Assembly (NCBI GenBank): GCA_015233135.1 | Contig: JADFYH010000018.1 | Span: 1-55,613, forward strand | DNA from: Deltaproteobacteria bacterium | Lineage (GTDB): Bacteria; UBA10199; JADFYH01 | Direction: 5' to 3' | Length of the DNA: 55,613 nt | Part shown: in pieces, positions 27,478 to 36,436 of the stretch | Layout of the letters: each line of letters starts with the position of its first letter | How positions within the stretch are numbered: the stretch's first letter is position 1 | Translations under genes and position numbers: made by a program | The notes under the pieces: generated by a model | Seen by the model: only the letters and a program-made list of their open reading frames with translations | What the model was told of the DNA's origin: nothing | Database searches by the model: none

Positions 27478-28059
27478 ATGAAAAAAAACTTATTAACTCT
27501 CTTACTTATTCTTTCATTCACAGGAGCCTGTATGCCTTCTAGCAAAGAAGTAAAAGTGACCGAAAAAATCGCCGTAACCGAACCCAAAGAACTCACTATT
27601 GACGCCGCAAAACATTATGAGGCGACTCTTGCTACCAGCAAGGGAGATATCCACCTTTCTTTAAATGCCGAAAAAGCCCCTTGGTCCGTCAATAATTTTG
27701 TCTACCTGGCAAAGGCTGGTTTTTACGAGGGCTTAACCTTTCATCGCGTGGTGCCTGGCTTTGTCATTCAAGGCGGAGATCCTGCAGGCAACGGAACAGG
27801 TGGCCCTGGATATACCGTGAAGGGCGAAACTACCAATGGCCTTTTGCATGAAGAAGGCGCCTTGGCCTGGGCCCGAACGGGTGATCAAATAAATCCTGAA
27901 AGACGTTCCAGTGGTTCTCAATTTTATATCACCTTGGCGCCTACACCTGCCTTGGACAATCAGTACACGGTATTTGGAAAAACAATTTCAGGGATGGAGG
28001 TGGTGAAGAAAATTCAAGTGGGGGATGTTATCAATAAGGTGACGGTGACGGAGAAGTGA
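27478..28059 (+). CDS. Cyclophilin-type peptidyl-prolyl isomerase, lipoprotein
   Basis: The protein has 193 residues. The signal peptide ends in a lipobox (FTGAC, Cys 18), so it is probably anchored to a membrane facing the periplasm. The cyclophilin domain (about 48-190) shows FHRVVPGFVIQGGDP (active-site Arg and Gln) and SSGSQFYITL, while the usual Trp-containing segment reads LDNQYTVFGK. It should assist folding of exported proteins. Upstream is a palindromic-repeat arm; downstream by 58 bases is the sigma-54 response regulator. Confidence 0.92.
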   Translation: MKKNLLTLLLILSFTGACMPSSKEVKVTEKIAVTEPKELTIDAAKHYEATLATSKGDIHLSLNAEKAPWSVNNFVYLAKAGFYEGLTFHRVVPGFVIQGGDPAGNGTGGPGYTVKGETTNGLLHEEGALAWARTGDQINPERRSSGSQFYITLAPTPALDNQYTVFGKTISGMEVVKKIQVGDVINKVTVTEK

Positions 28060-28117
28060 TGGGATGAAGAAAAAATTAAAAATAGACTTCTTGCCTGGCA
28101 CCGAAAAGTAGAATTCC

Positions 28118-29461
28118 ATGAGAGTAAAAAAAAATCTTCTACTCATTGAAGACGATGAAGAATTGTCTTCCTATATTTCCTTGTATCTTCAATCAAAAGA
28201 TTATCCCGTCTCCATCGCTTATAACAGCAAAGAGGCACTAAAGCTTATTCAAAACCATGAATTCGATTTGGTGCTTCTGGACATTCAATTACCCGATGGA
28301 GATGGCATTGATCTTATCCGCCATATTAAGAACAAAAATCCCCTGCTGCCTATAATTGTGACCAGTTCTTTTGCCGAAGTTCAGACTGTAGTGAGGGCTC
28401 TTAAGAGGGGAGCCAGCGATTATATTCAGAAACCTGTGGATATTGAAAAGTTGGCCGAAAAAATTCAGGACTTGCTCGAGATAAAAAACAAGGATGCTGC
28501 AAAAGATGCGGGGAGCAGCTTCCAGGATATTGAAGGGCCCTTTCAAAAAAGTGAGGTGATGGGATATCTCTGGAAGCAAATCGCGGGAGTGATTCACTCG
28601 GATGTCCCCCTCATGATTTATGGCGAAACAGGGACGGGAAAAACTTTTCTTGCCAAAAAAATTCATGAATACAGTCACCGAAATAAAGCTCCCTTTGTGC
28701 ATGTGAATTGCCCTTCTATTCCCGAGCATCTCATCGAAAGCGAAATATTTGGCCATAACAAAGGGGCCTTTACCGGTGCCGACAAAGAGGTTGAAGGGAA
28801 GCTTGAGTTCGCCGAAGGAGGCAGCGTTTTTCTGGATGAAATTGGTGATATTTCGATGTCGTTTCAGGCCAAGCTGTTGAGGGTGTTAGAAAGTCGTGAA
28901 TTTGAAAAGCTGGGAAGTAACAAGACGATCAAGGCCAATATTCGCTTTTTAGCTGCCACCAATAAAAATCTTGAAGAAGCCATTCGGCTTTCGCATTTTC
29001 GAGAAGATTTGTATTACCGTTTAAATGTATATCCTCTCTACCTCCCCCCCTTGAGAGAACGTAAGGAGGAGATTCTTTCGCTCGCAGAAATATATCTTCA
29101 AAAACTTTCACATCAATTTAACAAATCCATTCTTCTTCTCAGTGCCGAAGCGCTTCGCAAAATGCAGGAGTACAATTGGCCGGGAAATATCCGAGAATTG
29201 GAGAACGTGCTCCAGCGGGCTTTTCATGCTGCAAGGGGAGTGGAGTTGAATGCAGAAGATATTGTCCTCCTCAAAAAAAATGAAACAGTTAAAAAAACAA
29301 GGGCGGCGCTCACTTCACTCAAAGAATTGGAACATCAAAAACTTTTGGATGCCATTCAGGCATCGGGGGGTAGCATTACGCGCATGGCAAATATTTTGGG
29401 GGTGGGGAGAGATACAGTTTATCGCAGGCTTGCCAAATATGGAATTGATTACAAAAAATAG
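28118..29461 (+). CDS. Sigma-54-dependent response regulator (NtrC family)
   Basis: The protein has 447 residues with three domains. The receiver (5-120) has phospho-Asp in LVLLDIQLPDGDG. The AAA+ domain (about 140-370) has Walker A GETGTGKT, the sigma-54 contact loop GAFTGA and Walker B GGSVFLDEIGD. The C-terminal Fis-type helix-turn-helix (about 400-445) ends ITRMANILGVGRDTVYRRL. It activates RpoN promoters when phosphorylated. The probable partner is the histidine kinase that begins ten bases downstream. Confidence 0.95.
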   Translation: MRVKKNLLLIEDDEELSSYISLYLQSKDYPVSIAYNSKEALKLIQNHEFDLVLLDIQLPDGDGIDLIRHIKNKNPLLPIIVTSSFAEVQTVVRALKRGASDYIQKPVDIEKLAEKIQDLLEIKNKDAAKDAGSSFQDIEGPFQKSEVMGYLWKQIAGVIHSDVPLMIYGETGTGKTFLAKKIHEYSHRNKAPFVHVNCPSIPEHLIESEIFGHNKGAFTGADKEVEGKLEFAEGGSVFLDEIGDISMSFQAKLLRVLESREFEKLGSNKTIKANIRFLAATNKNLEEAIRLSHFREDLYYRLNVYPLYLPPLRERKEEILSLAEIYLQKLSHQFNKSILLLSAEALRKMQEYNWPGNIRELENVLQRAFHAARGVELNAEDIVLLKKNETVKKTRAALTSLKELEHQKLLDAIQASGGSITRMANILGVGRDTVYRRLAKYGIDYKK

Positions 29462-29470
29462 GCTTCCACA

Positions 29471-31324
29471 ATGAAAGAAACAGACAGCAAAATACCGGCA
29501 ATTGAAGAAGAGCGATTTCAAAAGGTGGTTGAAGCCGCACCTTGTGCCATGGTGATGGTCGATAAAAACCAAAATATAGTTTTGATCAATACTCAGACAG
29601 AAAAAATATTTGGCTATGAGCGTCAGGAACTTTTGGGTCAAAAATTGGAAATCCTTATTCCCCAGTCTTTTCGATCTCGTCACCAGGGGCAAGTGGACAA
29701 TCATTTTATCACTCCTTTGACTCGTCCCATGGGAGTAGGTCGGGATCTTTTTGCCCTGCATAAAAATGGCAAAGAATTTCCGGTGGAAATTGGATTAAAT
29801 CCCCTGCAAATGAATGAAGGCTCCTTCATTTTGGCCTCCATCATCGATATTACTGAAAGAAAAAATAACGAGCTTATTCTGAAAGAAAGTGAAGAAAGGT
29901 TCCGTCTTTTAGCCGATTCGGTCCCCGTTTTAATCTGGATGGCGGGTCCCGATAAAAAACATTTTTACTTTAATAAAACCTGGCTGAATTTTACCGGGCG
30001 CAGCCTTGAACAGGAAATTGGCGATGCTTGGGCTACAGGGTTGCATCCTGAGGATTTGAAGTTTTATTTTAAAACTTATTCCGCCAGTTTTGATGAAAAA
30101 AAACCATTTTCGATAGAATATCGATTAAAAAATAAAGAGGGAGTCTATCGTTGGCTGATCGACACAGGAATCCCCCGCTTTAATCAGAAAGGGGAATTTT
30201 TAGGGTATATTGGTGGCTGTACCGATATCAGTCAGCAAAAGGCTTTGGAGCAAACGGCCAATGATGCCCAGCGAATGGCGCATCTGGGTTCCTGGCAATG
30301 GGATATCAAAAATAATACCGAAATCTGGTCGGATGAACAATTTAGAATTTTTGGCTACGAACCCAAAACCATACAAGCCCACCACGAAACTTTTATGAAT
30401 GCCATTCCTGTCGATAAAAGGCAAAAGGTGCTTTCTGCATTTCGAAGTGCTTTGGAGGACAATCTCCCCTGTCATATTGAAAGCAGCATTGTGAGGCCCA
30501 ATGGGGAGCTGCGCCATGTTCTGCTGCAAGGTGAAGTGAAAAGAAACGAAAAAAATGAAGCCGTTTTAATGAGTGGGACTGTGTTTGATATCACCGACCG
30601 TAAAAAAGTTGAACAGATGAAAAATGAGTTTATCGCCACTGTGAGTCATGAACTTCGCACGCCGCTCACTTCTATTCGGGGATCCTTGGGCCTTATTTCT
30701 GGTGGAGCAGTTGGAGATATGCCCGACAAAGCCAAGCCGCTTGTTCAAATTGCTCTCAGCAATTGTGAGCGCCTGGTGCGAATGATTAATGACATTCTCG
30801 ATATTGAAAAAATTGAATCGGGGAAAATAGATTTTCATTTGAAAATATGTGACCTCAATGAAGTGATAAAAAATTCTGTGAAGGCCAATGAAGATTATGC
30901 CTCCCAATACGCTGTGTTGCTTAAAATAAACGAGACCAGTGAATCTGCCTTTGCCTCTATCGATGTCGATCGTATGACTCAGGTGCTGACAAATCTTATC
31001 TCAAACGCGGTCAAGTTTTCATCGAAGGGCGATATCGTGTTGATTTCAGTATCCCGACACGGTTCAAATATACGGGTTTCGGTTATGGATAAAGGCAAAG
31101 GAATCCCGGAAAATTTTAAAACCAAAATTTTTGGGAAATTTGCCCAAGCCGATTCCTCTAGTACAAAACAGAAAGGTGGCACGGGATTGGGTCTGAATAT
31201 TTGCAAGAAAATTGTTGAAAAGCACGGAGGAAAAATAGGTTTTGAATCCATTCCGGGTGCAGGCGCCACATTTTATTTTGATTTGCCTGGCCTGGAATGT
31301 TCGAAGGATGACAATCAGGCCTAG
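29471..31324 (+). CDS. Cytoplasmic histidine kinase with three PAS domains
   Basis: The protein has 617 residues without clear membrane helices. PAS1 (about 10-130), PAS2 (about 140-255, with PAC-like YIGGCTDIS) and PAS3 (about 260-375) precede the HisKA helix, whose phospho-His is in ATVSHELRTPLTSI. The HATPase lid and nucleotide boxes are NLISNAVKFSS, DKGKGIPENF and GGTGLGLNICKKI. It senses a cytosolic signal and probably phosphorylates the adjacent sigma-54 activator, the downstream receivers, or both (inference). Confidence 0.93.
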   Translation: MKETDSKIPAIEEERFQKVVEAAPCAMVMVDKNQNIVLINTQTEKIFGYERQELLGQKLEILIPQSFRSRHQGQVDNHFITPLTRPMGVGRDLFALHKNGKEFPVEIGLNPLQMNEGSFILASIIDITERKNNELILKESEERFRLLADSVPVLIWMAGPDKKHFYFNKTWLNFTGRSLEQEIGDAWATGLHPEDLKFYFKTYSASFDEKKPFSIEYRLKNKEGVYRWLIDTGIPRFNQKGEFLGYIGGCTDISQQKALEQTANDAQRMAHLGSWQWDIKNNTEIWSDEQFRIFGYEPKTIQAHHETFMNAIPVDKRQKVLSAFRSALEDNLPCHIESSIVRPNGELRHVLLQGEVKRNEKNEAVLMSGTVFDITDRKKVEQMKNEFIATVSHELRTPLTSIRGSLGLISGGAVGDMPDKAKPLVQIALSNCERLVRMINDILDIEKIESGKIDFHLKICDLNEVIKNSVKANEDYASQYAVLLKINETSESAFASIDVDRMTQVLTNLISNAVKFSSKGDIVLISVSRHGSNIRVSVMDKGKGIPENFKTKIFGKFAQADSSSTKQKGGTGLGLNICKKIVEKHGGKIGFESIPGAGATFYFDLPGLECSKDDNQA

Positions 31325-31546
31325 AACAGCCTCCTACAAAATCCTACATAAAATGTATTTGTAGATTTGTGGTTCAAACCAAAAAAAGAGGGCAACGAGA
31401 CTATTGCCAGCGATTTCAGATGCTTGCCTGGCAGGGCACAGGAAAGCTAAAATGGCCGCTATTTTGCTGTCATGTATTAGTAGAGTTTCAAGATAGATCT
31501 GAGTAGACGGGTTGTTATTAAATAGCCTCCTTTCCTTACCCTCCCA

Positions 31547-31576
31547 CCCCTGGGCCGAAAGACCCAGGGGGTTTTC
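31547..31576 (+). terminator. Rho-independent terminator-like hairpin
   Basis: The stem CCCCTGGG (31547-31554) pairs with CCCAGGGG (31563-31570) around an 8-base loop, followed by G-TTTT. It lies after the kinase gene and before the single-receiver gene, so it may end or attenuate the first transcript. Confidence 0.6.
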
Positions 31577-31600
31577 CACTAATTGGAGTTCGTGTGTATT

Positions 31601-31990
31601 ATGCGTATGAATACTGTTGAGTTAGAAAAAATCCTTTACGTAGAAGACGACGATGACATCCGGATTCTGGGTGAAATGGCGCTCAGAGTTGGACCTTATG
31701 AAGTGATTAGTTGTTCAAGTGGGCCAGCGGCTCTTAAAGAGGCTGCAGAGCAAAATCCCGACCTGATTATTATGGATGTGATGATGCCTGGCATGGATGG
31801 GCCATCGGCGCTGAAGGCCTTGGGTCTTATTCCCTCTACGCAGCAAATTCCTGTAATTTTCATGACCGCAAAAGTTCAGCCTGAGGAAATAGAAGCTTAT
31901 AAAAAGATGGGAGCTGTGGGTGTGATTTCAAAACCCTTTGACCCCATGACCCTTGCGGGGGAAGTAGAAAATATATGGAAATCCATTTAG
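31601..31990 (+). CDS. Single-domain response regulator
   Basis: From the ATG at 31601 there are 129 residues, only a receiver domain: acidic pair EDDDD, phospho-Asp in LIIMDVMMPGMDG, Thr in FMTAKV and Lys in ISKPFDP. GGAG is 12 bases upstream; GTG at 31592 or ATG at 31607 are alternatives. With no output domain it probably works through protein contacts or as part of a phosphorelay. Its end overlaps by 16 bases the Hpt-GGDEF gene, which supports a shared pathway. Confidence 0.9.
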   Translation: MRMNTVELEKILYVEDDDDIRILGEMALRVGPYEVISCSSGPAALKEAAEQNPDLIIMDVMMPGMDGPSALKALGLIPSTQQIPVIFMTAKVQPEEIEAYKKMGAVGVISKPFDPMTLAGEVENIWKSI

Positions 31991-33636
31991 CCGAATACCA
32001 AAAAAAAATAAAATTGCTTCACGAAACTTATTTCTCCAAACTTCCGGAAAAACTGGAAATCCTTGATCAATGCCTGGAAAAAATCAGCCAGCACTTGTCT
32101 TCAAATCAGGACTGGGCCTTGTTTTATAATACTACCCACAAGCTTGCCGGATCAGCCACAACCTTTGGTTTGCCTAAAGTGAGTCAGATAGCCAACCGTT
32201 TACAGATTCTTATTTCAGATTTTTCTGAACACAAAGAATTGTTGGATGAAAATAAAATAAATATTTTAAGTGGCCTGGTGGATGATTTGAAGAGCCAAAC
32301 ACTGTACTCCAAAAGTGGAAGTATCGAGCTGATGTTAGAACATCAAATTTCACCAGGAAAAAGGCATCTGGAGCCACAGAAAAAAATTCTTATCGTAGAA
32401 GACGATTCTATCTATGCAGAACATCTTGCCTTGCAATTAGAGGCCGCGGGCTTTTTATGTACTGTGCTTACAGCACTTGAGCCACTGGAAGAAGTTCTCG
32501 TCAAAACAAGGCCGGATCTTATTTTGATGGATATGTCCTTTCATGGCAAACGATTCGCGGGGGCTGAGGTCCTAAAGCAAATCAGGCTCTCCCAGGAGTT
32601 TTCTTGTCCGCTCATTTTTCATTCTTCAGACAGCAGTTTCGAAAGCAGGCTGGAGGCCGTTCGGGCTGGAGCAAACTGCTTTTTATGCAAGACCACACCC
32701 CTTTGGGGAGTTATCGATGTCATCGATCAGATGCTCTATAAGGAACAAATAAAATCTTTTTGGAAAGTTCTTGTCGTGCCCGAGGATGAACTGCTTGTCC
32801 GAAAATGCAATATTCTTTTTGAGCAGGAAGCTATTAAAATATTTCAGGTGCCAGATCCCACTTGTGTCATGGATAAAATTTCTGAACACTCTCCCGATTT
32901 GATTCTTATCAATCTGTGCCTGCCCAAGATGCAAGGCGAAGAGTTGGCCGCAGTGATCAGGCAAGTGCCATCTTTCGAAAGAATTCCCATTGTTTTCCTT
33001 TCTTCTGAAAAGGACTCCCCAAAACGGATAGAGTTTCTTCGTCAGGCAGGCGAAGATATCCTGCAAAAAAATATTGATTCTACTGAGCTGCTTTTGGTGC
33101 TTAAACGCAGACTTCAAAGGTTCGCTCGATTAGGCCAATTGTTTAGCACCGATGCCCTGACGGGCCTGCTTAATTTCAAGGTCTTTCTGGAGAGAGCAGA
33201 ACAGGAAATAATAAGAGCGAGACGCCATAACATAAAACTTACACTCGCAAAAATAGACATCGATCATTTGAGCTTAATCAATGAGGCCCATGGTCATGCG
33301 GTAGGCGATGAAGTGATTACGGAGTTGGCCTATTTATTAGAAAAAAAACTTAGAAGAAGTGATATTGTGGGGCGAGTGGGAGGCGATGAATTTTGCGTCC
33401 TGCTTCCAGAAACAGAAGCAGAAAAATTGCTGAAAATATTTGAGGAAATTGCGCAAGGTTTCCAATCGATTTTATTCCGGATGAATAGAACGGAGTTTAC
33501 TGCATCTTTTAGCTGCGGACTTTCTTCTCTGCTGCCCCATCATAATGTTGAAGCCCTCATGGAGCTTGCTGATCAAGGGCTAAAAAAGGCAAAGAAACTT
33601 GGACAGAGTAAAGTGGTTATTCAGGAAGAGTTGTAA
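31975..33636 (+). CDS. Hpt-REC-REC-GGDEF diguanylate cyclase
   Basis: The protein has 553 residues. An N-terminal Hpt domain (about 1-110) has its phospho-His in THKLAGSATTFG. REC1 (about 135-255) keeps Asp in LILMDMSF. REC2 (about 262-385) has Asn in place of the phospho-Asp (LILINLCLP), so it is probably a dead receiver. The GGDEF domain (about 390-550) has an intact GGDEF and an upstream RRSD, an RxxD inhibitory site. It should make cyclic di-GMP under phosphorelay control, with product inhibition. Confidence 0.92.
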   Translation: MEIHLAEYQKKIKLLHETYFSKLPEKLEILDQCLEKISQHLSSNQDWALFYNTTHKLAGSATTFGLPKVSQIANRLQILISDFSEHKELLDENKINILSGLVDDLKSQTLYSKSGSIELMLEHQISPGKRHLEPQKKILIVEDDSIYAEHLALQLEAAGFLCTVLTALEPLEEVLVKTRPDLILMDMSFHGKRFAGAEVLKQIRLSQEFSCPLIFHSSDSSFESRLEAVRAGANCFLCKTTPLWGVIDVIDQMLYKEQIKSFWKVLVVPEDELLVRKCNILFEQEAIKIFQVPDPTCVMDKISEHSPDLILINLCLPKMQGEELAAVIRQVPSFERIPIVFLSSEKDSPKRIEFLRQAGEDILQKNIDSTELLLVLKRRLQRFARLGQLFSTDALTGLLNFKVFLERAEQEIIRARRHNIKLTLAKIDIDHLSLINEAHGHAVGDEVITELAYLLEKKLRRSDIVGRVGGDEFCVLLPETEAEKLLKIFEEIAQGFQSILFRMNRTEFTASFSCGLSSLLPHHNVEALMELADQGLKKAKKLGQSKVVIQEEL

Positions 33637-34398
33637 TTACGAAGACCTTTTAGTCCTCCAAAAAGAGAGAAGCGATAAAGCATAAATCCCAGCCGTCTCC
33701 CCCCTCAAAATATTTTTTCCCAGCGAATAACTTTTAAAGCCTTTTGAGTGAGCCATTTTTACTTCAACTTCACTGAAGCCCCCTTCTGGACCAATGAGCA
33801 GCAAGCATTCTTCGGCTTGATCCTTTGAAAAATCGGTTTCTAACTCCGATAAAGCCAAGCTGTTATAGGGGTGAAGTAGGGCTTGGAGGATTTTAGGATT
33901 ATCGGCTTCAATTTTTTTCAGATATTCCTGAAAACTCAAAACTTCATTTATTTGAGGTAAATGTAAATTTTGAGATTGCTTTAAAGCCGCTTGGGATAAG
34001 GCGATAAAACGTTCCTGTTTTTTTGTTTTGTCTTTTTCCGATTTTAATTCCACCACGCCATGCTGAGAAAGCAGGGGAGTGATTTCATCCACCCCCAACT
34101 CCGTGGCCTTTTCAATCAGCCAATCCATGCGTTGATTTTTGAGAACGGCACAGACCAGGTGTATCCTGGGTTTTGGGCTCATTGCTTGATGAACTTTCAG
34201 GATTTTCAGGATGGCCTTGGGGAACTCCAAGTCTGCCTCTTGTAGGACACAATAATATTGCTTGCATTCCCCATCCGAGATGGTGATTTCATCGCCTACT
34301 GACTTGCGTAATACACGCAAAAGATGATGCGATTCGGAGACAGACAAGTGGAGCTTGTCTTGAACAATATTTTTTGAATCCACTAAAAATTGAGGCAT
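33637..34398 (-). CDS. rsmE: 16S rRNA (uracil1498-N3)-methyltransferase RsmE
   Basis: A 253-residue SPOUT enzyme. The N-terminal PUA-like domain (HHLLRVLRKSVGDEITISDG) is followed by the family core KATELGVDEITPLLSQ, and by LLIGPEGGFSEVEV and LGKNILRGETAGIYAL, which form the knotted SAM site. It methylates U1498 of 16S rRNA. The stop abuts the stop of the convergent GGDEF gene, and the gene starts five bases from the divergent YIP1-family gene. Confidence 0.95.
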   Translation of the reverse strand: MPQFLVDSKNIVQDKLHLSVSESHHLLRVLRKSVGDEITISDGECKQYYCVLQEADLEFPKAILKILKVHQAMSPKPRIHLVCAVLKNQRMDWLIEKATELGVDEITPLLSQHGVVELKSEKDKTKKQERFIALSQAALKQSQNLHLPQINEVLSFQEYLKKIEADNPKILQALLHPYNSLALSELETDFSKDQAEECLLLIGPEGGFSEVEVKMAHSKGFKSYSLGKNILRGETAGIYALSLLSFWRTKRSS

Positions 34399-34403
34399 AA
34401 ATT

Positions 34404-35060
34404 ATGTGGGAAAATCGCCAACAAACAGGTTTCGTGAAAGCTTTTACAGAAACCGTAAAGCAAAGCATGCTGGAGCCCGCTCGTTTTTATGATTCTATAA
34501 CTCCTCAGGGTAGCTATGACCAGCCTTTATTCTACGCCCTGATCTGCATGTGTCTGGGTACTTTTTTTGCCTTGGCCTACCAGTTTATTTTTCAAAGTTT
34601 TTTTTCGATGCTAGGAAGTTTTTTTCAGCTTCCCTCTTCTGAACTGGGTTTGAGTGTAGGTTTTTATTTCTTCATGGCCTTGGCTTCGCTGGTGGCTGCT
34701 CCCCTATTTTGTTTTATCCAGCTCATTTTGAATGCAGCAATTTATCACCTCTGTTTGTGGGCCTTGGGCGCCAGCCCCAATGGCTTTGTCGCTACTTTCA
34801 GGGCCTTGTGCTATTCGCAAGGGCCTCAGGTTTTGCAGATAATCCCTTTCGTGGGCAGTTTCGTGACTCTAATTTGGCAGCTGGTGATTCTGTATAATGG
34901 GTTTAGAAAATTGCAGTCAGCCAGTTCAGGACAAGCCTTGGCGGCCATATTATTTCCAATTATCTTCATGTGTCTGTTTAGCCTCTTGTTCTTTTTTGGA
35001 ATTATCCTGCTTGTGTTTTTTATTATATTTGCAGTGAGCAAAGCCTCTCATGGAGTGTAA
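34404..35060 (+). CDS. YIP1-family membrane protein
   Basis: A 218-residue protein with about five membrane helices. The N-terminal amphipathic segment (MLEPARFYDSITPQGSYDQPL) and helices with LILNAAIYHLCLWALGA and LIWQLVILYNGFR match bacterial Yip1-domain proteins. The role is not established. It heads an apparent operon running to era: YIP1, ROK, small secreted protein, mnmA, mtaB, rnc, era. Confidence 0.75.
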   Translation: MWENRQQTGFVKAFTETVKQSMLEPARFYDSITPQGSYDQPLFYALICMCLGTFFALAYQFIFQSFFSMLGSFFQLPSSELGLSVGFYFFMALASLVAAPLFCFIQLILNAAIYHLCLWALGASPNGFVATFRALCYSQGPQVLQIIPFVGSFVTLIWQLVILYNGFRKLQSASSGQALAAILFPIIFMCLFSLLFFFGIILLVFFIIFAVSKASHGV

Positions 35061-35984
35061 ATGAAATCTGTTGCCTTAGCTTTGGATATTGGAGGGAGCT
35101 TTATAAAGGCCGCCTGTGTGGATCTCAAAGGTTGCATTCTTTTTGAACAGTCCTTTAGCTCTGGTCCGAAAGATACCAACACGAAGTTTCTCAAACATCT
35201 TTTTGAAATCATCGAGGCCTTAAGAAATTTCTGTGCTGAAAAAAAACTTCAGATTCTAGGCCTGGGCTTGGGGGTTCCTGGAATTGTGAATGCTCAAAAA
35301 GGCATCGTCTATCAATCGCCGCATTTCTCTCAATGGAAAAATTTTAAAATACGAGCTGCTCTTCAGAAAAAAATTCCTTTCCCCATTGATATGGATAACG
35401 ATGCGAACAGGGCCGCTCTGGGCGAGGCCTGGCTGGGAAAAGGAAAAGCGCTCAGGAATTTTATCTTCCTCACTTTGGGGACCGGCATTGGCGGTGGCAT
35501 TGTTCTCAATAAAAGAATCTGGCAGGGAGATTCCGGCTTTGCGGGGGAATTAGGGCATTTGGTGATTGATAGAAATGGTCGAAGCTGTCCCTGTGGCGGC
35601 CAGGGCTGTTTGGAGCGTTATGCCTCCCTCGTCGGCCTACAGGAGGCATGGAGAAGGGTTTCAAAAGCTCCTTTCCCAGGTCCTCAAGAACTTTATTTAA
35701 GGGCGATGAAAAAGGATAAGGCTGCGCTTGAAGTCTGGAAGCAATTTGGAAATTCTTTGGGGCTAGGTCTTGCCTCTTTAATGAATGTTTTGGGCATTGA
35801 AAATATTATCCTCGGAGGAGGCATCTCAGAGGCTTTTGCGGTTTTTGAAAAGGCAATGAAACAGGGAATGCAGCAACATCTTTATCAGACGAGTTTTAAA
35901 AAGATGAGGGTTTATCCATCGCAGCTTAAAAATAAAGCAGGAATTTTGGGTTGTGCTTATGCGGTGTTTTTTGTAAATCAATGA
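35061..35984 (+). CDS. ROK-family sugar kinase (glucokinase-like)
   Basis: The protein has 307 residues. Phosphate 1 is LDIGGSFIKAACVD, the catalytic Asp is in DNDANRAALGEAW, and the ATP motif is TLGTGIGGGIVL. The ROK signature with its zinc-binding Cys cluster reads CPCGGQGCLERYAS. Glucokinase or N-acetylhexosamine kinase activity is expected; sequence alone does not settle which sugar. It begins at the base after the YIP1 stop. Confidence 0.9.
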   Translation: MKSVALALDIGGSFIKAACVDLKGCILFEQSFSSGPKDTNTKFLKHLFEIIEALRNFCAEKKLQILGLGLGVPGIVNAQKGIVYQSPHFSQWKNFKIRAALQKKIPFPIDMDNDANRAALGEAWLGKGKALRNFIFLTLGTGIGGGIVLNKRIWQGDSGFAGELGHLVIDRNGRSCPCGGQGCLERYASLVGLQEAWRRVSKAPFPGPQELYLRAMKKDKAALEVWKQFGNSLGLGLASLMNVLGIENIILGGGISEAFAVFEKAMKQGMQQHLYQTSFKKMRVYPSQLKNKAGILGCAYAVFFVNQ

Positions 35985-36037
35985 GACTTTCAGCGAGGGG
36001 ACTGGGAGTGTTAACTGTTCGGGAGGATCGTTAAAAT

Positions 36038-36436
36038 ATGAAAACTATCGCGTGCTTATTGCTAGTTATTTTTTTAAATTTCTCACTTTTTAGCCTGCAA
36101 GCCAAAGAGAAAACAAAAACTCAAGAAACAATGCCTTCCCCTGCAACTACCCAATCCATTCCTTTTGCAGAGGTTGCCAAAAGCACGGCAGAAGTTTTAT
36201 GTAAGAGGACAGATGAATGTTCCAAAGAAAAACTTCCTGCAGGAGAGTGTTTGAAAGAAACTCAAGAGGCGTTTACCCAGGCCTATGATCGCTTGCCCAA
36301 AAATAAAAAAGTTGAAGTGACCCAAGATGAAAATGTGAATTGTATTAAAACTATCGAAAAAATGCACTGTCAGGAGTTGCAGAGTGCAAGCAAGCTTCCC
36401 GGTTGTGAATATATCGAAAAGTTGAATCAGCCATGA
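36038..36436 (+). CDS. Small exported Cys-rich protein of unknown function
   Basis: The protein has 132 residues with a signal peptide (MKTIACLLLVIFLNFSLFS, cleavage probably after LQA). The mature part holds six Cys (in VLCKRTDEC, GEC, NCI, MHC, PGC), consistent with disulfides in the periplasm or outside. I recognise no family. Its end overlaps mnmA by 4 bases (ATGA), so it is translationally coupled to a tRNA-thiolation gene, although it is exported. Confidence 0.75.
   Translation: MKTIACLLLVIFLNFSLFSLQAKEKTKTQETMPSPATTQSIPFAEVAKSTAEVLCKRTDECSKEKLPAGECLKETQEAFTQAYDRLPKNKKVEVTQDENVNCIKTIEKMHCQELQSASKLPGCEYIEKLNQP

Noticed and set aside
28096-28118. TGGCAC before the sigma-54 regulator gene, as a -24/-12 promoter
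   Set aside because: The second element (TTGC at the right spacing) is missing; the sequence after TGGCAC does not match.
31350-31400. GGTTCAAACC-like bases suggesting a tRNA T-arm
   Set aside because: No acceptor stem, D-arm or anticodon arm could be built around it on either strand.
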